Assembly: GCA_019312695.1 (NCBI GenBank)
Contig: JAFDCT010000334.1
Span: 1 to 5,930 of the forward strand
Source of the DNA: Deltaproteobacteria bacterium
Lineage (GTDB): Bacteria; Desulfobacterota; Desulfobulbia; Desulfobulbales; BM004
Length of the DNA stretch: 5,930 nt
Direction of reading: 5' to 3'
Under the pieces are notes generated by a model. It worked only from the letters and a program-made list of their open reading frames with translations, was not told the DNA's origin and did no database searches. This document shows positions 1 to 5,884 of the stretch, in pieces (the first letter of the stretch is position 1; every line of letters begins with the position of its first letter). The position numbers and the translations under genes were made by a program.

Positions 1-1
1 T

Positions 2-409
2 AAAAGTTATAATAATCCACTACCGACAGTGGATATAATAGTCGAGACAATGGGCGGCATCGTTTTAATAGAAAGAAAAAACAAACCCTTTGGCTGGGCC
101 CTGCCTGGTGGCTTTGTTGATTACGGTGAATCCCTTGAGAAGGCGGCCGTACGTGAGGCCTATGAAGAAACAGGCCTCCGTGTTACACTTAAGCGGCAGC
201 TTAAAACATATTCTGACCCGGACCGCGACTCGCGGCATCACTCAATTTCCACTGTCTTTATTGCAACTGCAGATGGGCCTCCCACGGCAGGGGATGATGC
301 CTGCAACTCGGGTATCTTTACCCAGCAAAACCTGCCGCCCCTCGTATTTGATCATGCAAAAATCCTGGCTGACTATTTCATGTTAAAAAAAGAAGCCCGA
401 TCCTCATGA
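2..409 (+). CDS. Nudix hydrolase, ADP-ribose pyrophosphatase-like (5' end outside window)
   Basis: Nudix enzymes cleave nucleoside diphosphates linked to another group X. The likely substrate here is ADP-ribose or a similar nucleotide sugar. Seen: a complete Nudix box at nt 110-178 fits GX5EX7REUXEEXGU, with G-FVDYG-E, then REA, Y, EE, T, G, L, including the metal-binding RE and EE residues. It is preceded by ALPGG. A downstream YSDPDRDSR stretch (nt 209-235) followed by a histidine resembles the YSDPxRDPR segment of archaeal and bacterial ADP-ribose pyrophosphatases, which supports the subfamily but not the exact substrate. The frame is open to the window edge. Codons before the in-frame GTG at 29 read NPLPT and continue into VDII, a conserved start region of this subfamily, so the true start is probably just upstream of base 1 and only a few residues are missing. 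The TGA overlaps the next gene's ATG (ATGA, 406-409), which suggests translational coupling. The C-terminal half is less conserved. Confidence 0.88.
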   Translation, partial: KSYNNPLPTVDIIVETMGGIVLIERKNKPFGWALPGGFVDYGESLEKAAVREAYEETGLRVTLKRQLKTYSDPDRDSRHHSISTVFIATADGPPTAGDDACNSGIFTQQNLPPLVFDHAKILADYFMLKKEARSS

Positions 410-1323
410 CCAGCAAACAAAGCATTAAAATTCTCCTTGTTGACGACGATCCATCAATACTTGAGATTCTGTATGAACTGGTGACCATTTTCGGTTATGG
501 CTGCGAAACTGCTAAAAATGGCATGGAGGCTTTGGATAAACTGAAACAGGACGTTTACCATATTGTCCTGACCGATATGATAATGCCCGGTATGAGCGGG
601 ATGGACCTTTTAATTCACATCAGCAGCCATTACCCCCAGATCAAAGTCATGGTCCTCACAGGTTACGACCGCTCCTTTACCTATACCGATGTAATCCAGG
701 CCGGAGCCAGCGACTTTATTTCGAAGCCCTTCAATTCCGATGAACTCGAAGCGAAAATAAGCAGGCTTGTCCGCGAAATTGAGCTCATGCACCAGCTCGA
801 ACTCCTTTCCATTTCCGATGGCCTGACAGGCCTCTATAACAGGCGTCATTTTGATATTAAGATAATTGAAGAGGCCCGCAGGGCCGACCGCCAGAATCAT
901 GATCTGTTCCTGGCTGTGATTGACGTTGACAATCTCAAGGAAATGAATGATAGGCATGGCCATCTTGAAGGGGACAAAGTCCTGAAACTGGTGGGCAGGA
1001 TCATCAAGCACGGCATCAGGGAAAACGTTGACTGGCCATTCCGTTATGGCGGGGACGAGTTCTGCGTCATAATAACACAGGTATCCCAGGATCAGGCCCT
1101 GATGACCGCCGAACGTATTCTCCAGAGCTATAATGAAAAGAAACCGCCGCTTACCGGTTTGAGCATAGGGCTGGCCAGGTTTATTCGCTCCAATGACAAA
1201 GACTGGGCAGCTGATATTGATGACCTGGTCAAACGGGCTGATATTGCTTTGTATAAAGCCAAGCAGACAGGCAGAAACCGTATTGTGATAGACAGGGAAA
1301 ATGATAAAACCAGGGACGAATAA
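406..1323 (+). CDS. Response regulator with REC and GGDEF domains (probable diguanylate cyclase)
   Basis: This is a 305-residue cytoplasmic two-domain regulator. Residues 7-122 form a CheY-like receiver. They carry the acidic pocket D13-D14-D15, the phospho-acceptor D57 (in LTDMIMPG), the switch T85 and the conserved K107 (in SKPF). A short helical linker (about 120-134) leads to a GGDEF domain starting at D138-GLTGLYNRR. The metal-binding [10 protein letters not shown] lies at 173-182, and the active-site GGDEF motif is intact at 215-219 (nt 1048-1062). By family knowledge, phosphorylation by a sensor kinase would promote dimerisation and synthesis of cyclic di-GMP from two GTP. No cognate kinase is in the window. 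Odd point: the allosteric inhibition site RxxD, five residues before GGDEF, reads ENVD (206-209), with an arginine one place too early at 205, so product inhibition may be weak or absent. The start overlaps the Nudix stop by 4 nt, and the Shine-Dalgarno is weak, as expected for coupled translation. There is no DNA-binding or EAL domain. Confidence 0.93.
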   Translation: MTSKQSIKILLVDDDPSILEILYELVTIFGYGCETAKNGMEALDKLKQDVYHIVLTDMIMPGMSGMDLLIHISSHYPQIKVMVLTGYDRSFTYTDVIQAGASDFISKPFNSDELEAKISRLVREIELMHQLELLSISDGLTGLYNRRHFDIKIIEEARRADRQNHDLFLAVIDVDNLKEMNDRHGHLEGDKVLKLVGRIIKHGIRENVDWPFRYGGDEFCVIITQVSQDQALMTAERILQSYNEKKPPLTGLSIGLARFIRSNDKDWAADIDDLVKRADIALYKAKQTGRNRIVIDRENDKTRDE

Positions 1324-1774
1324 TGTATCCGAGCCGACAGAAATAAGCCGGCTTCTTTCAGATGTTGTTGCAGACAAAAAATGGCGCGCTAAAATTGAAC
1401 TGCACAGGGTTTTTGAATTATGGCACTCTATTGTGGGGCCGGAAATAGCAGCTGTAGCTCAACCCTCCCTGATCCGCGGTCATGTTCTCTGGGTCAAAGT
1501 TGCTGAATCCATCTGGATGCAGCAACTGCACCTCCAGAAAATGCTGCTGCTGGAAAAAATAAACAAGCTGTTGCACGGAGAAAAAATCAGCGATATCCAC
1601 TTTCAACTCGACAGCTCCCTGTCCCCCCCGTCCGAACCCGTTACGGAAAGACCAAAACCGTTGCTGCTGGACAAAAAGGAAGAGCAGGAATTTGATAAAC
1701 TTATCAGTTCCCTGGAAAATGAAGATCTCCGGGCCTCGCTTAAAAGCCTCTGGGTGACGATGAAAACAAAGTGA
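1301..1774 (+). CDS. dciA: DUF721 / DciA-like protein
   Basis: This is a 157-residue soluble protein. Residues 15-90 match the DUF721 (DciA) core: an N-terminal helix, a segment with W41 and V45-G46-P47-E48, then the strand pair RGHVLWVKV (59-67) and a helix with W72, Q75-L76 and a leucine-rich run to N88. DciA proteins interact with the replicative helicase DnaB and help load it in bacteria that lack DnaC. Shorter DUF721 proteins are often left as unknown, so the helicase role is inferred from the family. The tail from about 105 on is rich in charged residues and proline and looks partly disordered. The ATG at 1301 is the only usable start in frame before the conserved core. It lies inside the end of the GGDEF gene (23-nt overlap) with a GGGA three bases upstream, so translation is probably coupled. 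It appears to be the last gene of the operon, since the next gene is convergent. Confidence 0.8.
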   Translation: MIKPGTNNVSEPTEISRLLSDVVADKKWRAKIELHRVFELWHSIVGPEIAAVAQPSLIRGHVLWVKVAESIWMQQLHLQKMLLLEKINKLLHGEKISDIHFQLDSSLSPPSEPVTERPKPLLLDKKEEQEFDKLISSLENEDLRASLKSLWVTMKTK

Positions 1775-1782
1775 AAATGAAT

Positions 1783-1856
1783 AATGTAAAATGTGAAATT
1801 GTTTTTTCTGAGCCGTTATTCCCTAATTTTACATTGTCAATTTTAAATCTTACATT
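1783..1856. repeat. AT-rich inverted-repeat cluster between convergent genes
   Basis: AATGTAAAAT at 1783-1792 has its exact reverse complement ATTTTACATT at 1826-1835. A third copy, AATCTTACATT (1846-1856), matches the same arm with one change, and AATGTGAAATT (1790-1800) is a one-mismatch relative of the left arm. The stretch is much more AT-rich than the flanking genes. It lies in the 100-bp gap between the stop codons of the DciA-like gene and hypE. It could fold in RNA read from either side and serve as a weak bidirectional terminator, or it could be a copy of a short dispersed repeat. There is no GC-rich stem, so terminator function is uncertain. Confidence 0.45.
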
Positions 1857-1874
1857 CAAATCTGTTAGTTAAAA

Positions 1875-2885
1875 CTAGCAGATTCTCGGCAGCGGTTCTC
1901 CGTGAAGCATGTCGATAATTCGGGCTGAACCTATAATGGTTTCCAGAACCACCTGACCTGGGTGGTCTGCAGTCACCTCGCCGATAATGCAGGCATTCTC
2001 GCCAAATTCCATTTGCTGCATAACTGCCAGCAGACTCTCAGCTGCCTCTGGTGCCACAAAAGCCAGCAGCTTCCCTTCATTGGCCAGATACAAAGGATCA
2101 AGTCCCAGCAGTTCACAGGCTCCCCTGACATCATCGCGTATCGGCAGACCTTTCTCATGGATGCGGATCCCTACTCCTGATGACATGGCAAGCTCATTCA
2201 ACGTTGTGCCTACCCCGCCCCTGGTCGGATCACGCAGGACATGGACTGATTTGCCTGCCTTTTTAAGCATGGCGGCCACCATGTGGTTCAACGGGGCCGA
2301 ATCGCTGGTAAATCCTCCTTCGATAAGTAGCCCTTCCCTCTGGCACAGGATAGTGGCGCCATGGTCGGCCATGGTACCGCTCAGGATTATTGTGTCGCCC
2401 GGTCGTCCATTCCGGGCCGAGATGTCAAACTCCATATCAAGCAGGCCGATACCGGTTGTATTGATAAAAATCCTGTCCGCCTTGCCCGACTGGACAACCT
2501 TGGTATCACCAGCCACTATCTCGACACCTGCCTTATCGGTGCCATCTTTCAATGACCGAACAATGGTTTCCAGATCCTTATAGGCAAAGCCTTCTTCAAT
2601 GATCATACCAACAGAAAGATAGAGCGGCCTGGCTCCCCGCATGGCCAGGTCGTTAACAGTGCCATGTACGGCGAGGGAACCAATATCGCCGCCGGGGAAA
2701 AAAATGGGATCAACAACAAAGGAATCGGTGCTGAAGGCTATTTTCTCTCTGCCTGCCTGGATGACAGCGCTGTCCTCCAGATCACCAAGAGATTTACTCC
2801 CAAAACTTGCAACAAAGAGTTTTTCTATCAGATCATGGGAGGCCCGACCGCCGCTGCCATGAGATAATGTAATCTTTTCTGACAT
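1875..2885 (-). CDS. hypE: HypE, [NiFe]-hydrogenase maturation carbamoyl dehydratase
   Basis: HypE takes a carbamoyl group from HypF onto its C-terminal cysteine and dehydrates it with ATP to a thiocyanate. This supplies the cyanide ligands placed on the hydrogenase iron through HypC-HypD. The 336-residue length from the chosen start is usual for the family. Seen: the N-terminal LSHGSGG (7-13), the acidic LEDSAV segment (36-41), STDSFVVDP (52-60), then GGDIGSLAVHGTVNDLAMRG (65-84), all typical of the PurM/HypE ATP-binding fold; DPTRGGVGTTLNE in the C-terminal domain; and the functional terminal Pro-Arg-Ile-Cys with C336 as the last residue. The ATG at 2885 is preferred because families begin just before LSHGSGG and an AGAGGAA lies upstream (2897-2903, 11-nt gap). 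In-frame ATGs at 2909 and 2915 would add 8 or 10 unconserved residues. No other hyp or hydrogenase gene is in the window. The gene is convergent with the DciA-like gene and divergent from the fusion gene. Confidence 0.96.
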   Translation of the reverse strand: MSEKITLSHGSGGRASHDLIEKLFVASFGSKSLGDLEDSAVIQAGREKIAFSTDSFVVDPIFFPGGDIGSLAVHGTVNDLAMRGARPLYLSVGMIIEEGFAYKDLETIVRSLKDGTDKAGVEIVAGDTKVVQSGKADRIFINTTGIGLLDMEFDISARNGRPGDTIILSGTMADHGATILCQREGLLIEGGFTSDSAPLNHMVAAMLKKAGKSVHVLRDPTRGGVGTTLNELAMSSGVGIRIHEKGLPIRDDVRGACELLGLDPLYLANEGKLLAFVAPEAAESLLAVMQQMEFGENACIIGEVTADHPGQVVLETIIGSARIIDMLHGEPLPRIC

Positions 2886-2896
2886 ATCAGTATCTT

Positions 2897-2903
2897 TTCC
2901 TCT
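2897..2903 (-). promoter_or_regulatory. Probable ribosome binding site of hypE
   Basis: On the minus strand this reads AGAGGAA, 11 nt before the ATG at 2885. It lies between that ATG and the alternative in-frame ATGs at 2909 and 2915. Those have no good Shine-Dalgarno at normal distance, so this site decides the start. The spacing is slightly long. Confidence 0.5.
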
Positions 2904-2936
2904 AATCATGTTCATGAATACAGTTGAAGTTTCACC

Positions 2937-2962
2937 GATTCAGGTTTAAAAAGCCTTGAATC
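2937..2962. other. Hairpin in the hypE upstream region
   Basis: GATTCAGG (2937-2944) pairs with CCTTGAATC (2954-2962), with a single bulged T at 2956 or 2957. Three more pairs (TTT with AAG, one of them G-U) extend the stem over an AAA loop. The element lies 52 to 77 bases upstream of the hypE ATG. It could be an operator-like palindrome or a leader hairpin. No T-run follows on either strand, so it does not look like a terminator. Regulator unknown. Confidence 0.3.
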
Positions 2963-3033
2963 ATGGTAAATTACACATTATTCTGCCACCCTGCTACTAT
3001 CGCTGTATTGATTTTCAGGTCTGGCAGCCATGC

Positions 3034-3056
3034 AAAAAACTCTTGCCACCAGGCAA
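3034..3056 (-). terminator. Weak terminator-like hairpin, leftward
   Basis: Read on the minus strand: TTGCC, loop TGGT, GGCAA, then GAG and six T's (3039-3034). The stem is only 5 bp and is separated from the T-run by three bases, so it is weak. It lies about 40 bases beyond the stop codon (3098) of the short minus-strand frame in this spacer, and upstream of hypE. If active it would insulate hypE from leftward transcription. Confidence 0.25.
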
Positions 3057-3207
3057 AGTTATTGTAACCATCTGATATTATTAGGAACCGGTATTGGTTA
3101 CGCAAATTTTGATTTTGTTTCGGGGTTGGTTAAATTTATCGGCTCCTGCTCTAGATCACATGTTGCTGGCACTCTTGATCATTCCGGGAATCAATACCAT
3201 TATCAAA

Positions 3208-3248
3208 GAGCTATTTAAAGTACTCTCTTAATTTGGCTCATTTTTTTT
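3208..3248 (+). terminator. Terminator-like hairpin with T8 run just before the fusion gene
   Basis: GAGCTA (3208-3213) pairs with TGGCTC (3234-3239), including one G-U pair. After a small internal loop, TTAA (3215-3218) pairs with TTAA (3228-3231) around a 9-base loop. One A and eight consecutive T's (3241-3248) follow. The T-run ends 15 bases before the ATG at 3264, leaving no room for a separate promoter between them. It is therefore either the terminator of a lost upstream gene that the fusion gene's transcript must read through, or an attenuator in that gene's leader. The stem is AT-rich, so strength is uncertain. Confidence 0.35.
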
Positions 3249-3263
3249 AACACGGTTTTGATT

Positions 3264-5606
3264 ATGTCTTATCACAATATACTTGAAAAGATCAACAACA
3301 CGCCGATAGTCCTGATAAACAGGCTTAATCCGGTAAGAACGGTTAAAGTTTATGCCAAGCTTGAATCATTCAACCCCGGCGGCTCAGTCAAAGACCGCAT
3401 CGCCCTCTCCATGATCGAAACCGCGGAAAAAAGTGGAGAGTTGACACCGGACAAGATAGTTTTGGAAGCAACCAGTGGCAATACAGGTATCGGTCTGGCT
3501 ATGGTCTGTGCGGTCAAGGGTTACAGATGCCAGCTTGTCATGCCGGAATCAGCCAGCATTGAACGCCGCAAGATCATGGAGGCCTATGGCGCGGAGATCC
3601 TTCTTACCCCGGCCAAAAAAAGTACGGACGGGGCCATAGAGCAGGCCTATATCATGGCCCGGGAGCATCCGGACCGCTATTTTCTGACCGACCAGTTCAA
3701 CAATGAAGCAAACTGGCAGGTCCATTACCGCACCACCGGCCCGGAGATCTGGGAACAGACTAATGGTAAGGTTACTGATATTATAGCCACCCTTGGCACG
3801 ACCGGGACCGCCATGGGGCTCTGTAAATATTTTACCGAAAAACATCCCAAGGTAAGGGTAACAGCTGTTGAGCCGTTTTTAGGGCACAAGCTGCAGGGCC
3901 TCAAAAACATGAAGGAGTCATACAAGCCCGGAATTTTTGAAAAGAACCTGCCCTTCCAGATCATCAACATCCCGGATGACGAGGCATTTAAAATGTCCAG
4001 GGACCTGGCACACCGAGAGGGCATTTTTGCCGGCATGAGTTCCGGGGCCGCAATGTGCGCAGCTTTAACCCGGGCGGAACAGATCAAAAAAGGACTCATC
4101 GTGGTGATCCTGCCTGACGGTGGTGAAAAATATCTCAGCACCACGCTTTTTTCCGGCGCTCAGGATGATAATATTGAAGCAAAGCAGGAAGAACAGCTGC
4201 GCTTCTACAACAGCCTCACCAAAAGAAAGCAGGTCTTCCGGCCCATATCCCCCCAAAAGGTGACCTTTTATGCCTGCGGCCCTACAGCCCATGAGCATGC
4301 AAATCTTTCACACTGCAGGCGTTTCATTGTTGCCGACCTGATAAACCGGGTTATGCTGAGCAAGGGATTCAATGTTCAGTTCTTTATGAATTTCACTGAT
4401 TTGGACGATAACACGATCAGGGGTGCTGAAAAATCCAGGCAGCCCCTGGCTGAATTCACCGAATCCTATATCCGAGAATTCAAAGCTGACATGGATGCCC
4501 TCGGGGTCAAAGAGGCGACCGGTTTTCCCAGGGCCTCGGAACATGTTGACGCCATGATTGAGATTGCAGCCGAGCTTATTAAAAAAAGCTATGCCTATGA
4601 AAAGCATGGTTCCATCTACTTCGATATCTCCAAGTTCAAGCGCTACGGCAAGCTTTCTGGTGTCGACCTGAGCAAGATCCAGATAGGCAAGACCGTTGAC
4701 CTGGATGACTACGAGAAGGACAGCCCAGTGGATTTCACCCTCCTTAAACGCTCAACTCTAGCCGAACTCAAGGAAGGCATCTTCTATAAGACCGAATGGG
4801 GCAACGTCCGTCCCGGCTGGCATATTGAATGCGCTACCATGTCAACCCACTATCTTGGTGAAACCATAGATATTCATACCAGCGGCCGTGACCTTATCTT
4901 TCCGCACCATGAAAATGAAATTGCCATTGCCGAGGCTCTTACCGGCAAACCGCTTGCCAACTATTGGCTGCATTCGGAGCAGCTTCTGGTGGAAGGCAAG
5001 AAAATGACGCTTGAAAACAAAAACCTGTTCACCCTTAAAGATTTGCTGAACAGAGGATATAACGGCCGGGAAGTCAGGTTCCTCCTCCTGGCGACACATT
5101 ATAGAAAACCTCTACATTTTTCATTTAAGAAGCTCGATGAAGCCCGGAAGAACTTAAAAAGACTGGATGAATTTACACAGAAACTGCTCTGTCTGCCTCC
5201 CGGCCTGCCTCATCCAAAGGTCGCCGCCTATCTCACTGACATGGAAGAGAGATTCTGCGGAGCCATGGCCAACGACCTCAACATGTCACGGGCCATGGGT
5301 GCCATCTTTGATTTTATCAAGAAGGTCAATCCCATCCTCTCCCAAGGCCAGCTGGACTTGGAGCAGAAAAAATACATCCTGGAAACCTTTGAAAAGATCA
5401 ATTCCATTCTGAATCTTCTGAAGCTGAAGGAATGCCCGTTGGCCCCTGAGATAGACCGGCTCATCAAAGACCGCGAGGAAGCCCGCCGGAACAAAGACTG
5501 GGCCCGGGCTGATACGGTACGTGATGAACTGGCCCAGAAGGGTTTTGAAATAGTTGATACTCCCAAGGGCCCGGTCTGGAAGGAAATAGAAAAAACAGAG
5601 CAGTAG
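3264..5606 (+). CDS. cysK-cysS: Cysteine synthase / cysteinyl-tRNA synthetase fusion protein
   Basis: A single 780-codon frame. Residues 1-305 form a PLP-dependent cysteine synthase (CysK/CysM/CBS family, which makes cysteine from an activated serine and sulfide). NPGGSVKDR has Schiff-base lysine K43, TSGNTG (70-75) binds substrate, GTTGTAMG (178-185) is the PLP-phosphate loop, and GMSSGAA (257-263) and PDGGEKYLST (284-293) follow. After a short linker, 312-780 is a full-length class I cysteinyl-tRNA synthetase. Zinc ligands C338, C523, H548 and E552 are present, as are CGPT (338-341), TDLDD (378-382), GWHIEC (518-523) and PHHENE (547-552). The C-terminal domain ends in DTPKGPVWK. Odd: the HIGH motif is NLSH (347-350), KMSKS is KMTLE (580-584) and KIIK is NTIR (383-386). 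The ATG at 3264 is preferred over an in-frame TTG at 3258; neither has a clear Shine-Dalgarno. Expected role: cytosolic cysteine supply coupled to Cys-tRNA formation. Charging activity is unproven given the altered ATP-site motifs. No frameshift or internal stop is present. Confidence 0.93.
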   Translation: MSYHNILEKINNTPIVLINRLNPVRTVKVYAKLESFNPGGSVKDRIALSMIETAEKSGELTPDKIVLEATSGNTGIGLAMVCAVKGYRCQLVMPESASIERRKIMEAYGAEILLTPAKKSTDGAIEQAYIMAREHPDRYFLTDQFNNEANWQVHYRTTGPEIWEQTNGKVTDIIATLGTTGTAMGLCKYFTEKHPKVRVTAVEPFLGHKLQGLKNMKESYKPGIFEKNLPFQIINIPDDEAFKMSRDLAHREGIFAGMSSGAAMCAALTRAEQIKKGLIVVILPDGGEKYLSTTLFSGAQDDNIEAKQEEQLRFYNSLTKRKQVFRPISPQKVTFYACGPTAHEHANLSHCRRFIVADLINRVMLSKGFNVQFFMNFTDLDDNTIRGAEKSRQPLAEFTESYIREFKADMDALGVKEATGFPRASEHVDAMIEIAAELIKKSYAYEKHGSIYFDISKFKRYGKLSGVDLSKIQIGKTVDLDDYEKDSPVDFTLLKRSTLAELKEGIFYKTEWGNVRPGWHIECATMSTHYLGETIDIHTSGRDLIFPHHENEIAIAEALTGKPLANYWLHSEQLLVEGKKMTLENKNLFTLKDLLNRGYNGREVRFLLLATHYRKPLHFSFKKLDEARKNLKRLDEFTQKLLCLPPGLPHPKVAAYLTDMEERFCGAMANDLNMSRAMGAIFDFIKKVNPILSQGQLDLEQKKYILETFEKINSILNLLKLKECPLAPEIDRLIKDREEARRNKDWARADTVRDELAQKGFEIVDTPKGPVWKEIEKTEQ

Positions 5607-5640
5607 TCCTCTGTCTCATCCATCTTTACCCCTCCCCTAA

Positions 5641-5674
5641 AACCCCATGACCGCTTTGTTAAAAGGGGTTGCGG
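5641..5674 (+). other. Possible hairpin or pseudoknot after the fusion gene
   Basis: AACCCC (5641-5646) can pair with GGGGTT (5665-5670). CCGC (5651-5654), inside that loop, can pair with GCGG (5671-5674), directly abutting the first stem. Together these have an H-type pseudoknot layout. No T-run follows, so it is not a classical intrinsic terminator. The gene may end by Rho-dependent termination or by reading on towards the tRNA. The pairing may also be chance in a C-rich stretch, with two further CCCC runs at 5629-5632 and 5634-5637. Confidence 0.25.
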
Positions 5675-5750
5675 ATTGAGAATCTGCTGGCTATAGTAGG
5701 CGCCTTCTTTATCTTGGTTTCTCAAGACGGCAGTGGTAATATTATATGTA

Positions 5751-5756
5751 TATAAT
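5751..5756 (+). promoter_or_regulatory. -10 box of the tRNA-Arg promoter
   Basis: A perfect TATAAT lies 8 bases before the mature tRNA 5' end, which places the transcript start at about 5762-5764. No recognisable -35 box lies 16-18 bases upstream (the region reads ACGGCAGT). An upstream TG at 5747-5748 is one base too far for a standard extended -10. The surrounding sequence is AT-rich, and the G/C-rich GTGCGCGC run just after the box could act as a discriminator. Confidence 0.55.
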
Positions 5757-5764
5757 GAATGTGC

Positions 5765-5841
<77 letters not shown>

Positions 5842-5849
5842 GATATTAC

Positions 5850-5884
5850 AAGCACTTAGCTCATATCGAGTTAGGTGCTTTTTT
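5850..5884 (+). terminator. Rho-independent terminator of the tRNA-Arg gene
   Basis: AAGCACTTAGCTC (5850-5862) pairs with GAGTTAGGTGCTT (5868-5880) as a 13-bp stem with two G-U pairs and a 5-base loop (ATATC). A T-run follows (TT at the stem end plus TTTT, then ATTTTA). It lies 8 bases after the tRNA CCA. This is the strongest intrinsic terminator in the window. Confidence 0.9.

Larger units (their letters stand above)
2886..3263. other. Divergent intergenic region with no convincing gene
   Basis: This 378-bp spacer must hold the promoters of hypE (leftward) and of the cysteine fusion gene (rightward). No strong sigma70 promoter is visible. The best rightward match is TTGATC (3176-3181), 17 nt, then CATTAT, four of six matches for each box. 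Several short coding-like frames occur. On the + strand, 3085-3231 encodes a hydrophobic stretch ending ALLIIPGINTIIKELFKVLS with no usable start. On the - strand, a GTG frame at 3172-3098 encodes a 24-residue polar peptide ending TNPETKSKFA. A 62-codon + frame (3030-3218) has no good ribosome site. These overlap one another, so at most one can be real. They may mark a decayed gene or a repeat copy. Confidence 0.5.

Noticed and set aside
610..1377. Long open frame on the minus strand opposite the REC-GGDEF gene
   Set aside because: Its 255 codons mirror a well-supported gene with full REC and GGDEF motifs, and its conceptual protein shows no recognisable domain.
3166..3182. TGGCAC followed by TTGATC, resembling a sigma54 promoter
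   Set aside because: The -12 GC is missing and the spacing between elements does not fit GG-N10-GC. The similar TGGCAG at 3022 also has wrong spacing.
3030..3218. 62-codon + strand frame starting at an ATG
   Set aside because: It has no good ribosome binding site and no recognisable family, and it overlaps other equally plausible short frames, so it is not called as a gene.
3258..3263. TTG start for the cysteine fusion gene
   Set aside because: The ATG six bases downstream gives the family-like start MSYHNILE. TTG would add only two residues and has no better ribosome site.
3240..3263. T-box riboswitch in front of the CysRS-containing gene
   Set aside because: The conserved T-box antiterminator sequence (AGGGTGGNACCGCG) is absent from the whole spacer.
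5679..5690. GAGAATCTGCT is the reverse complement of a stretch at the hypE 3' end (about 1878-1888)
   Set aside because: An 11-base match is expected by chance a few times in a window of this length.
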